This document shows positions 1 to 9,417 of a stretch of 64,000 bases of DNA, piece by piece. Below the pieces are notes generated by a model. That model ran no database searches, had not been told where the DNA came from, and saw only the letters and a program-made list of their open reading frames with translations. Numbering within the stretch: position 1 is the first letter of the stretch; each line of letters begins with the position of its first letter. Location of the stretch: assembly GCA_019115765.1 (NCBI GenBank), contig DXCZ01000095.1:1-64000 (forward strand), in the 5' to 3' direction. This DNA comes from Candidatus Mediterraneibacter stercoripullorum (GTDB lineage: Bacteria; Bacillota; Clostridia; Lachnospirales; Lachnospiraceae). The position numbers and the translations under genes were made by a program.

Positions 1-127
1 ATCAGTGGCGGGTGTCAATCCCCCATCTGATATACGCTCCGCGAGGCTGCGCAGGGATTCGGAGATGTATTATGTCAGCTAAAGCTGACCCGAATCCCGC
101 GCCAAGACTCGCAAGCGAGTCTTGAAT
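1..127 (+). repeat. Structured dispersed repeat, copy A (cut by window edge)
   Basis: This stretch matches 12656-12782 on the opposite strand over 127 bp with one difference seen by eye. It can fold: GCGC-GGGATTCGG near 50-62 pairs with CCGAATCCC-GCGC near 90-103, GTCAGCT/AGCTGAC forms an inner hairpin, and AAGACTCGC/GCGAGTCTT forms the terminal hairpin. The longer copy B suggests that the 5' half lies outside the window. The right end directly abuts a broken AraC gene. No protein is encoded. Confidence 0.85.
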
Positions 128-412
128 CTGAAGGAACAGGAAGGGATGCTCATTGCACCCTTTGTCCGCCACTCCTACGAGAAAACCACTGACGAATGGT
201 ACACTCTCTTTGCCACTTTTACCGGAACCGTTGAGAACGCGCTTCCACAGATGCTGGGGAACCGCCGTTTTATCCTGACCGGATCAGACCAGGGGAAACG
301 GATCGAAGATCTGGTCTCTGACTGTCTCGACATCTACTCTGCTTCTCCTGTAGACGAGGCCACCCTGTCTGTTGAATGCTATCGGCCTCACCGTAGAAGA
401 ACTGAGCCGGAT
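128..412 (+). pseudogene. AraC-family regulator remnant
   Basis: The first frame reads like the end of an AraC-type ligand-binding domain (…RHSYEKTTDEWYTLF…, then …DEATLSVECYR). It lacks its start, which is replaced by the repeat ending at 127. Near 375 the match moves to another frame, GLTVEELSRMVFS, which resembles the first helices of an AraC DNA-binding domain. An internal deletion and frameshift therefore seem to have joined the two domains out of register, and the rest is lost at the sulfatase-maturase gene. The call rests on remembered family patterns. The alternative is chance antisense coding, which is less likely given two AraC-like segments in the right order. Confidence 0.5.
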
Positions 413-420
413 GGTATTCT

Positions 421-1548
421 CTACCGCTGCCCCGAATCCGCCAGATATCCGGCGATCTCCTTCATCCGTTCTCCGCATTTTTCGAAGAAATACCGATAAC
501 CTTCACAGAAATAGTTCCGATATCCTCCATCCTCATCCAGAATTGACCTGTGCCGTCTGCACCCTCCCCGACAGAGGCTGTACCAGGAGCATTCCCGGCA
601 TATGCCGGACACATTCCTGGATTCTCTTACAAACTCTGCTCCGATCTTGCTTTCAAAGAAGTCTTTCACCTTATCTGTATTGAAATTTCCAAGACAATAC
701 TTGTCCAGAACATAGAAATCACATGGATATACGCTCCCGTCTGCCTCTGTGACGCACTGGATACTGCATACGCCCCGCTGCTCGCAGGACTCTGGCGGAT
801 AACCCATGAGGATGCCGATATAGTTCTCAAACTGGCGGATAAAAGGCGCCCGTCCTTTCCTCCAGTCCCTGTACCAGAGATCGAAAAGCTCTGTCAGAAA
901 TGCTCCATACAGCTCCGGAGTAAGGGAATACTCCCGCTGTCCCGGTTTCTCTCCAAGTGGATCCAGACAGGCGATATACTGCTGATACATCCAGTCATTC
1001 CGCCGGAACTCCTGGTAAATCTCACGGATATGTTCTGCTGTCTGCCTGGTCACTACAGTAAGAATATTGTACTCCACTCCGTATTCTTCCAGCAGGCGGA
1101 TGGATCCGCGGACCCTCTCATAAGACGCTCCTCCGCCGGTGCCACGCCTGTACCGGTCATGTAGCGCCTGGGTGCCGTCAACTGACACCCCGATCAGGAA
1201 ACCATGATCTCGGAACAGCCGACACCACTCTTCATCCAGGTCATAGCCGTTGGTCTGCAGCGTGTTATGCACACGCACATGATTCCGGTTGAAACGCTCC
1301 TCCAGCTCTACGGCCTTCCGGAAGAAGTCAATTCCCCTCAGAGTCGGTTCTCCCCCCTGGAAGGCAAAGCAAACCTCCCCCTCTGCCTGAAACATGACCT
1401 TTTTCACCAGACGGCGCAGCGTCTCCTCCGACATCATCCCGTATGAGGCAGTCTCCCGGTTCTGTGCCTCATCGCAGTAGAAGCAGTAATCGCAATGCAT
1501 ATTACATAGCCCGGAAGCCGGTTTGATCAGTATATTGCCAAGGGTCAT
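421..1548 (-). CDS. Radical SAM/SPASM protein, anaerobic sulfatase-maturase family
   Basis: Members of this family use a radical SAM cluster and two auxiliary iron-sulfur clusters to convert a Cys or Ser of type I sulfatases to formylglycine. The radical SAM motif CNMHCDYC lies about 20 residues from the start. A Cys-rich SPASM domain follows in the C-terminal third (CEQRGVCSIQC, CDFYVLDKYC, CRECSWYSLCRGGC). The ATG at 1548 is chosen because GAGGAGG lies just upstream and it gives 375 aa, the usual size; an upstream in-frame start lacks a good site. No sulfatase is in the window, so the substrate is unknown. It could also mature a peptide. Confidence 0.85.
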   Translation of the reverse strand: MTLGNILIKPASGLCNMHCDYCFYCDEAQNRETASYGMMSEETLRRLVKKVMFQAEGEVCFAFQGGEPTLRGIDFFRKAVELEERFNRNHVRVHNTLQTNGYDLDEEWCRLFRDHGFLIGVSVDGTQALHDRYRRGTGGGASYERVRGSIRLLEEYGVEYNILTVVTRQTAEHIREIYQEFRRNDWMYQQYIACLDPLGEKPGQREYSLTPELYGAFLTELFDLWYRDWRKGRAPFIRQFENYIGILMGYPPESCEQRGVCSIQCVTEADGSVYPCDFYVLDKYCLGNFNTDKVKDFFESKIGAEFVRESRNVSGICRECSWYSLCRGGCRRHRSILDEDGGYRNYFCEGYRYFFEKCGERMKEIAGYLADSGQR

Positions 1549-1588
1549 GAGCTCTCCTCCTCTCAGGGAATTACGGGGACAGATATTT

Positions 1589-2507
1589 TTATAACGGATT
1601 CGGATCGTCGGCGATCCGCACGACAACCTTCATATAATCCCCGGGGTTTTTCTCGATATCACGTATCGTCTCCGGTGCTTCATCAATAGAGATCACCTTT
1701 GTCAGGATCTGATTCATATCAACTTTTTTCGTGTAGATCAGGTCCAGCGCTTCCTCAAACTCTCCGGCGCTCGTCCTTGCTCCTCTGATATCTATTTCTT
1801 TCTTTGTGATCACATCCGTTGGCAAAGCTGTCTCTGTCTTCGGCCAACCTGTCAGAGTGATGCGCCCGGCATTGGAAACATAATCCAGTGTACTGCGGAC
1901 AGCTGCATTAGCACCGGAGCACTTCATCACCTGATGAGCCATCTCCCCGTCAGTGATCTCGGCGATCCGCGCCACGGCATCTTCGTTTTTAGAATTGATC
2001 ACATACTCAATGCCTATAGACTTTGCAAAATCAAGACGCTCCTGCACCAGATCCAGAAGGATCGCATGTGCTCCATAAGCCTGCGCCACAAGACCGGCCA
2101 CAAGTCCGATGGGGCCTGCACCGATGATCTGCCGGATGTGTGAAATACTCAGCCATTCCTCCGTCCACATGAACTCCGAGCACTTTCAGATCTGTACAGC
2201 AGTTCGTCCGTCCGATGCGGCAAGGATAACAGTGTCCGCAGTAAATATAAGGATCTACCACAACACGGTCTCCGACTCTGATTCCATTCTTGTTATCTTC
2301 GGGGATCGATTCTACTACTCCTGCCAGCTCATGTCCGATCACTCTCGGATAAGTGACAAGCCCGTTTGTCCCGCGGAATGCTCCAATATCACTTCCACAG
2401 ATCCCTGCTGTAACGATCCGGATCAGTGCCTACCCCTCCTTTGGTACCGGTTTCTCCATATCCACACAGGATACATCCCATGGTTTTTCCAGTTTTACTG
2501 CTTTCAT
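1589..2507 (-). pseudogene. Zinc-dependent alcohol/sorbitol dehydrogenase, broken
   Basis: Translation from ATG 2507 begins MKAVKLEKPWDV and shows the zinc-site CGS segment (TAGICGSDIG), GHELAGVVE and the structural-zinc CGHCYPC region. An in-frame TAG interrupts it at about codon 26. After AEYFTHPA the reading shifts to another frame that resumes at the Rossmann motif GAGPIGLVAG and runs to a normal C terminus. By family comparison some 40-50 codons between these points are missing. One stop, one frameshift and one deletion make a functional enzyme very unlikely. The promoter upstream still looks intact. Confidence 0.85.
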
Positions 2508-2558
2508 TTTTTACGCCTCTCTTTATTCATTTTTGATCTTATGTATCAAACCTACTCC

Positions 2559-2618
2559 ATTATAGACAGGAAACCACGCCCCTGCAAGACTTTTTCGTAC
2601 CCATGCAAGACTTTTTCG
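2559..2618 (-). promoter_or_regulatory. Promoter with AraC-like tandem operator upstream of the dehydrogenase pseudogene
   Basis: On the minus strand, -35 TTGCAG (2587-2582) and -10 TATAAT (2564-2559) are 17 bp apart. Two perfect 15-bp direct repeats, CGAAAAAGTCTTGCA, lie at 2597-2583 and 2618-2604. They start exactly 21 bp apart (two helical turns), and the proximal one overlaps the -35. This is the geometry of AraC-type activators at class II promoters. LytTR-type regulators also use direct repeats about two turns apart, so the cognate factor is inferred. Confidence 0.65.
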
Positions 2619-2724
2619 GAATGTCTTGAAAATCCATTCAAATCATAGTATGATGCTAGGGGCAAAATACCTTTTGCTCCAATATATTGTAATTAAATAT
2701 AGAAAAGAAAGGACACTTGAACAT

Positions 2725-3570
2725 ATGAGTGAAAATAAGAAAAGCAGTTTCTCACCCCTGCAGTTTGTCTATCGCATCGTGCAGGGAGCACTGATCGGCC
2801 TGGGCGCGGTACTGCCTGGGATCTCCGGCGGGGTGCTGAGTGTGATCTTCGGCATCTATAAACCTATCATGGAGCTGTTATCCAATCCCTTTAAGAATTT
2901 CAAAAGCCATGTTCCTCCACTGATCCCGGTCTTCATCGGCGGCATCATAGGATTCCTGGGAGTGGCAAATATTCTCTCCTTCTTCCTGGAGAAGTATCCG
3001 GATCAGTCCGTTTGTGTATTCATTGGTCTGATCACCGGGATGCTTCCTTCCCTCTTCCGTGAGGCTGGTGAACAGGGCCGCAGCAAAGGGTCTTTTATCT
3101 CCATGATTGTATGCATGTGTGTGATCTTCGCGCTGCTGATCGGACTGCAGATGTTCTCCATCGAGGTGAAGCCGAACTTTGCATGGTACCTCTTCTGCGG
3201 ATTCTGTCTTGCACTCAGCGTGATCGCACCGGGCATGAGCTTCTCCACACTGCTGATGCCGTTAGGGCTGTATACCCCCTTCGTGGACGGCATCGGACAT
3301 TTTGATCTTGGAATCCTGGTTCCCGGCGGAATCGGCGCCCTTGTCACTGTGATCTGCCTGGCAAAGGCTATCAATGCACTATTTGACAACTACTATTCCA
3401 TCGCCTTCCATGGGATCATTGGTATTGTGATTGCCGCCACTGTAATGATCATACCGGTATCAGGTTTCGCCGCTGTAGGGACCGCCGTAGTAAACATTAT
3501 CTGTATCGCAATCGGTATCGTAGTGGCTCTGGCACTGGATCATTTTAACAGCAAGGTCAAGGTTGAATAG
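2725..3570 (+). CDS. DUF368 membrane protein (PopT family, undecaprenyl-phosphate flippase)
   Basis: This polytopic protein of 281 aa has around eight hydrophobic segments. It carries the DUF368 signatures near the N terminus (GLGAVLPGISGGVLSV) and in the middle (SVIAPGMSFSTLL). The family (PopT) was recently shown in other bacteria to recycle undecaprenyl phosphate across the cytoplasmic membrane for cell-wall synthesis. The ATG at 2725 is preferred because the protein then starts MSENKKSS and AAAGGA lies upstream. It is monocistronic, followed by a terminator at 3650-3686. The assignment rests on whole-family similarity. Confidence 0.85.
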   Translation: MSENKKSSFSPLQFVYRIVQGALIGLGAVLPGISGGVLSVIFGIYKPIMELLSNPFKNFKSHVPPLIPVFIGGIIGFLGVANILSFFLEKYPDQSVCVFIGLITGMLPSLFREAGEQGRSKGSFISMIVCMCVIFALLIGLQMFSIEVKPNFAWYLFCGFCLALSVIAPGMSFSTLLMPLGLYTPFVDGIGHFDLGILVPGGIGALVTVICLAKAINALFDNYYSIAFHGIIGIVIAATVMIIPVSGFAAVGTAVVNIICIAIGIVVALALDHFNSKVKVE

Positions 3571-3649
3571 ACTGGTTAAAAAAGGAAACCACCAGTTCCC
3601 GCAGTAAGCAGGATCTGAGATTTCCTTCCTGAATAATATGATCAATAAG

Positions 3650-3686
3650 AGACATGTACTGTTCAGGCAGCACATGTCTTTTTTAT
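3650..3686 (+). terminator. Rho-independent terminator after the DUF368 gene
   Basis: AGACATGT and ACATGTCT form a stem followed by six T residues on the plus strand. The hairpin overlaps the last codons of the convergent MFS gene. Confidence 0.75.
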
Positions 3687-4844
3687 CACCATCGTATACA
3701 TCACCGTCATCAGTACGGCAATGACCAACAGATAGACCGGCAGGAGCGATGCCGAAATATGATTCGCGATCAAACCGAACAGCGGCGGCATCAGACAGGT
3801 CCCTACATATGCGCTGGCCATCTGCACTCCGATCAGTGCCTGGGACCGTTCCGGACCGAAGCAGGCGGGCGTAGAGTGGATGATACAGGGATACACCGGC
3901 GCGCATCCCAGACCGATCATCACCAGTCCTGCCACTGCAGCCATACTGCCAAGCGGAAGCACCAGCACCACAATCCCTGTGATGATCAGAGTCTGGCCCC
4001 CGCGGATCATCTGTCTGTCACTGAAGCGCATAGTCAGGAATCCACTGACAAATCTTCCTGCTGTAATGCCGATGCAGAACAGACTGGCATAGGCAGCGGC
4101 CCTCTCAGCGGATATCCCGTTATGGAGTACCATGTAACTGCTGCCCCAGAGCATGGCCGTCTGCTCGACAGCACAATAGCAGAAGAAGGCAATCATGATC
4201 TCTTTCGCCCCCGGAATAGCGATTATTTCTTTTAAAGTAAGGGCCTTTTCCCGCTTTTCCTGCCCTTCCGGCTGCTTTACTATTCCTTTTTCCTTCTCCA
4301 TTTTCTTCCATATAGGGAGACTGAGAAACAGCGCCGCGCTGAGCACGATCTGCAGCAGAGAAATGTAAAAATATCCCCGGTTCCACGTCATGCCGTTCGT
4401 CAGAGCATATCCCATCACATTAGGGCCGACAATGGTTCCCACACCCCACATGCAATGCAGCCAGCTCATGTCTCTGCTTGTATAGTGCAGCGCCACATAG
4501 TTGTTCAGCGCAGCGTCCACACTTCCGGCTCCAAGTCCGTAGGGGACCGCCCATAAGCAGAGAGCAAAAAACGAATCGCTGATTGAGAATCCAAACAGCG
4601 CCGCAGCTGTCATGGCCACACTTACTGCCGTCACCACGCCTGCTCCCAGCTTCCTCGTGACCCGGTCACTCTGAAGACTTGATATGATCGTACCCAGAGC
4701 GATGATCATGGAGATCACCCCGGCAAAGGATACCGGCACCCCCATTTCACCATACATAGACGGCCAGGCAGAGCCCAGCAGAGCATCCGGAAGTCCCAGA
4801 CTGATAAACGATATGTATATGATGACTAATAAGATCTGTACCAT
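3663..4844 (-). CDS. MFS transporter
   Basis: This protein of 393 aa has about twelve hydrophobic segments and a charged central loop (WKKMEKEKGIVKQPEGQEKR) between the two six-helix halves. The first half has the conserved SDRVTRKLGAG loop and the second half the equivalent SDRQMIRGG, as in the major facilitator superfamily. The substrate cannot be read; the general look is of the sugar/FHS-like MFS families. The ATG at 4844 lies 8 nt from AGGAGG; ATG 4850 is too close to it. The gene is divergent from the MerR-RDD gene, with about 150 bp between their promoters, so co-regulation is possible. Confidence 0.85.
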   Translation of the reverse strand: MVQILLVIIYISFISLGLPDALLGSAWPSMYGEMGVPVSFAGVISMIIALGTIISSLQSDRVTRKLGAGVVTAVSVAMTAAALFGFSISDSFFALCLWAVPYGLGAGSVDAALNNYVALHYTSRDMSWLHCMWGVGTIVGPNVMGYALTNGMTWNRGYFYISLLQIVLSAALFLSLPIWKKMEKEKGIVKQPEGQEKREKALTLKEIIAIPGAKEIMIAFFCYCAVEQTAMLWGSSYMVLHNGISAERAAAYASLFCIGITAGRFVSGFLTMRFSDRQMIRGGQTLIITGIVVLVLPLGSMAAVAGLVMIGLGCAPVYPCIIHSTPACFGPERSQALIGVQMASAYVGTCLMPPLFGLIANHISASLLPVYLLVIAVLMTVMYTMVIKKTCAA

Positions 4845-4994
4845 AAGCATTTCCTCCTGTATTCCTTCGTCGTCCATCCTGAGATGTCAGAGCATATTGT
4901 AAGACATGTCGTCCCTTCTGTCTACCCGTGATTACCTATCCGGCAGTTCTATGCAACTTTATAGCAGTTTTCTGCAATTTTTATACAAATATAC

Positions 4995-5025
4995 TTGACT
5001 GTAAAGTCTCTTTACCCCCTATAAT
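4995..5025 (+). promoter_or_regulatory. MerR-type promoter with 19-bp spacer and central dyad
   Basis: TTGACT (4995-5000) and TATAAT (5020-5025) are separated by 19 bp rather than 17. The spacer contains the palindrome GTAAAG-TCT-CTTTAC (5001-5015). Overlong spacers with a centred dyad are the hallmark of promoters that MerR-family activators untwist. It sits directly in front of a merR-like gene, which implies autoregulation. Confidence 0.85.
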
Positions 5026-5054
5026 GAGTGCAGCAAATGAAGGAGGCGGGAAAT

Positions 5055-6545
5055 ATGACAATAAAAGAAATAGAAAACTTGACCGGCATGACCCGAGCCA
5101 ATATCAGATTTTACGAGACCGAAGGGCTGATCAATCCTTCCAGAAATGCGAACGGATACAGAGATTATACAGAAGAAGATATGGCATCCCTCCAGAGGAT
5201 CCGGCTGCTCCGGACCCTTCATGTGAGTCTGGAGGAGATAAAAGCGCTGGATCAGGGACAGCGCAGTCTTAATGACGCACTCTCCGATCATATCTCCCGC
5301 CTGAAGCGGGAGGAAAAAGACCTGGAACAGTGCCGGAACGTCTGCGAACAGATCTGCAGGGACCATGCGTCATACCAGTCCTTTGACGCCGGGCCCTACC
5401 TGGAACTGCTTGCCACTCCTTCCACCGGGACTGCTGAGCTGAAAGAGGACGCGCTTCCTAAGGTGACCTCTCCCTGGAAAAGACATTTTGCCAGAAATAT
5501 CGATCTTCTGCTCTATACCCTGGCATGGGATGCCTTCCTTTCCCTTGTATTCCGCATCAATATCCACCCGTCGGTGCTCAACACCGGACTGTATGCATTT
5601 ATAGCCGTATCCGGCACCATCGCAGGCGCTCTGCTCATGCTTCTGGCCGAGCCGCTGCTGCTCTCGCTGACCGGGACAACCCCCGGAAAACTGATTTTCG
5701 GCCTCTATGTGACCGCGCCGGACGGCTCAAGGCTGACCCAGAATGAAGCCCGCCGTCGGACCTGGGGCGTCATCCGATGGGGACTGGGATTCTTCATCCC
5801 GGTTTACGGATGGATCCGGCGCTGGAAATCCTACACTGCCTGCAAAAAGGAAGAAACGCTGGAGTGGGAACAGGAATCTGTTCTCGTTTTAAAGAAACGC
5901 AGCACATATCTGTCGGCATCCGCGTACCTCTGTGCCTTAGTCTTGCTTGAGGCGGCTTCCACTCTGGCCTGGCAGGCCGCCGCGATTCCTCCTCACAGAG
6001 GGTCCCTTACCGCTGCGGAGTTCTGTGAGAACTATAACTGGCTGCAGCATTTCTACGGGATCGAAGGCTCCCTGCTGGATGAAAACGGCAGCTGGAAAGA
6101 CCCGGAAGGCGTCTTTATCCTGCACTTTGCAGAACTCCCTGAGCTCCAGTTTGACAGATCCGGAGATCATATTACAGGCGTCCGGTTGGTTACGGATCAC
6201 GAAAATGACGACACCGTCCTTGGCACTAACGAGGACGTCATGGCAGTCGCCGCTGTCGCTTTCATCTGCGCACAGGAGGATTATCAGTTGCTGAAGATCC
6301 CACCTCAGGAAATCTATGATCAGATCACGGAAAATGCCTGGCTGTATGACGATTTTTCCTTTACGGCTGCCGGAGTCACGGTCAGCGCTTCCTTTGATTA
6401 CTCCGGATATGAGTGGTCAGAGAACGGACTGCTGATCCCCGCCTATGGAGAAGACCCATCTTATCATATGGAGTTTTCCATGGAGATCACAGGGGAGGCG
6501 GATACTCTGAAGACAAGTCCGCTGCAGTTCTTTCTGCTGAATTAA
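5055..6545 (+). CDS. Membrane-anchored MerR-family regulator with RDD domain
   Basis: Residues about 1-70 form a MerR winged helix (IKEIENLTGMTRANIRFYE, NGYRDYTEEDMASLQRI), followed by a coiled-coil dimerisation stretch (about 75-110). Residues about 140-260 form an RDD-type membrane domain, with the N-terminal RNIDLLLYTLAW helix and TPGKLIFGLYV. A further hydrophobic helix near 280-300 leads into about 190 residues of predicted extracytoplasmic sequence of unknown fold. Length is 496 aa against about 130-280 for soluble MerR proteins. The ATG at 5055 follows AAGGAGG. The layout suggests a one-component sensor that binds DNA inside and reads a signal at or outside the membrane; the signal is unknown. 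It is followed by a strong terminator. Confidence 0.8.
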   Translation: MTIKEIENLTGMTRANIRFYETEGLINPSRNANGYRDYTEEDMASLQRIRLLRTLHVSLEEIKALDQGQRSLNDALSDHISRLKREEKDLEQCRNVCEQICRDHASYQSFDAGPYLELLATPSTGTAELKEDALPKVTSPWKRHFARNIDLLLYTLAWDAFLSLVFRINIHPSVLNTGLYAFIAVSGTIAGALLMLLAEPLLLSLTGTTPGKLIFGLYVTAPDGSRLTQNEARRRTWGVIRWGLGFFIPVYGWIRRWKSYTACKKEETLEWEQESVLVLKKRSTYLSASAYLCALVLLEAASTLAWQAAAIPPHRGSLTAAEFCENYNWLQHFYGIEGSLLDENGSWKDPEGVFILHFAELPELQFDRSGDHITGVRLVTDHENDDTVLGTNEDVMAVAAVAFICAQEDYQLLKIPPQEIYDQITENAWLYDDFSFTAAGVTVSASFDYSGYEWSENGLLIPAYGEDPSYHMEFSMEITGEADTLKTSPLQFFLLN

Positions 6546-6602
6546 TGCTCTGCCACATAAGAGAACACTGCGTCGCACAAAAAGAGAATACCGACAGAAT
6601 AA

Positions 6603-6650
6603 CCCCTCGGGCGCCTGATCCGAACAAGTATCAGACGCCCGAGGGGCTTT
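6603..6650. terminator. Bidirectional terminator between the MerR-RDD gene and eno
   Basis: CCCCTCGGGCG and CGCCCGAGGGG pair around an inner CTGAT/ATCAG extension, giving a long GC-rich stem. A short T-rich run follows on both strands, so it can serve both convergent genes. Confidence 0.85.
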
Positions 6651-6692
6651 GATCTCCTTATCATCCGCGCCCGAAGTCTATCAGGCTGCTGT

Positions 6693-8301
<1,609 letters not shown>

Positions 8302-8658
8302 GTGTTTCTTAAGCCATCCGGCAGTATCTGCTCGCCTGTCGACGGAGTGACTCTGACAGGTATCGGTTATATTGACGGATATCTCCATATCCAGGTTTGT
8401 TATAAAGATATTTTAAAGACGGATAACCACGGAACGATTGCTCTGATAAGCAAAGAAACCGGCGAGACGATCAGTGACGATGGTTCTGTCGCATTTTTTG
8501 ATAACACAGGAGAAAACAGCTATGAAGATTATATCTTCACCGAAATTCCTGCTGAAACACTTGGTGAATATGATCTGTACGGGGAATTCATTACTTCATC
8601 TGGTCCAATAGAGGGAACTTGGAGCGTAACTTTTCCACTGGAAAATATGGATAACTGA
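8302..8658 (+). pseudogene. Truncated extracytoplasmic-domain remnant
   Basis: The 118-residue reading frame starts at a GTG with no convincing ribosome site and has no signal peptide or membrane helix. It resembles the C-terminal beta-rich domain of the large DUF4179/DUF5643-type membrane proteins often encoded beside ECF sigma factors (GYIDGYLHIQVCYKDILKT, ending WSVTFPLEN). The usual several hundred N-terminal residues are absent. A strong terminator follows, as expected at a true gene end. I infer a decayed 3' end of such a gene; a short expressed protein cannot be excluded. Confidence 0.45.
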
Positions 8659-8669
8659 AACGTTATACA

Positions 8670-8728
8670 ACAGAGTATGCAGTCGGGTCTCAGCTTCTGT
8701 TCTGATCCAGACTGCGCACTCTGTTTTT
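8670..8728 (+). terminator. Rho-independent terminator after the remnant gene
   Basis: ACAGAGT-GCAGTC and GACTGC-ACTCTGT form an imperfect long stem followed by TTTTT on the plus strand. Confidence 0.75.
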
Positions 8729-8731
8729 CCA

Positions 8732-8790
8732 ATTATGTCAGCTAAAGCTGACCCGAATCCCGCGCCAAGACTCGTGAGCGAGTCTTGAAT
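8732..8790 (+). repeat. Structured dispersed repeat, copy C (3' part only)
   Basis: These 59 bp match positions 69-127 of copy A. They keep the GTCAGCT/AGCTGAC hairpin and the terminal AAGACTCG/CGAGTCTT hairpin, whose loop differs (TGAG). The left end begins right after a terminator, and the right end lies 10 bp from the stop codon of the convergent flavin reductase gene. Confidence 0.8.
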
Positions 8791-8799
8791 TTACACAGG

Positions 8800-9390
8800 T
8801 CATCCCTTCCGCTTCCGGCCTGCCTTCTTCTTCCTTACGCTGTACCCGAAGGTGCCAAGCTTCTTCCCCAGCCCCAGATACTCCCCGTGGGAGTAAGCCA
8901 GAAGCCCGGTCCGGTTCAGCTCAAACTTGCCTTTTTCATCCATATAAGAATCATCCACCTGTACTGCTGTCACCTCGGCAAGGAACATATGATGACTGCC
9001 CAGCTTCTCGGTCTTCACTACCCGGCACTCGATATTCACCGGAGCCTCTTCAATAGCCGGAGCGTATTTCAGTGTCTCCGCCTTCTTCCTGGTCAGACGG
9101 CACTCCTTCCACTTGTCCACATCTCTGCCGGATCGCACTCCGCAGAAGTCCGTTGCCTGGGCAAGCTTCTCTGTCGTCAGATTGATCACAAATTCTCCCG
9201 TCTCCTCAATCATATGATAAGAATAACGCTCCGGACGCACGGATATATATGCCATAGGCGGGTTGGTACACACCGTTCCCGTCCATGCAATAGTAAGAAT
9301 ATTGCTGTTTCCGTCTTTATCTCCCACGCTGACCATAACAGCCGGGAGCGGGTACAGCATATTCCCCGGTTTCCATGTCTGTTTTGCCAT
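8800..9390 (-). CDS. Flavin reductase-like (flavoredoxin family) protein
   Basis: This 196 aa FMN-binding split-barrel protein begins with the family pattern MLYPLPAVMVSVGD, followed by NILTIAWTGTVCTNPPM and ISVRPERYSYHMI. The strand GEFVINL and the segment FCGVRSGRDVDK are also typical. Such proteins bind FMN and reduce flavin or move electrons in anaerobes. The C terminus is unusually basic (VRKKKAGRKRKG). The ATG at 9390 follows AAAGGAG. It lies 27 bp downstream of the pyrophosphatase gene on the same strand and may be co-transcribed with it. The partner is unknown. Confidence 0.9.
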   Translation of the reverse strand: MAKQTWKPGNMLYPLPAVMVSVGDKDGNSNILTIAWTGTVCTNPPMAYISVRPERYSYHMIEETGEFVINLTTEKLAQATDFCGVRSGRDVDKWKECRLTRKKAETLKYAPAIEEAPVNIECRVVKTEKLGSHHMFLAEVTAVQVDDSYMDEKGKFELNRTGLLAYSHGEYLGLGKKLGTFGYSVRKKKAGRKRKG

Positions 9391-9417
9391 AAATTTCTGA
9401 TTCTCCTTTAAATCGTC

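Noticed and set aside
8732-8790. Short repeats considered as a CRISPR remnant
   Set aside because: Copies are kilobases apart, there are no regular spacers and no cas genes, and the units are individually palindromic.
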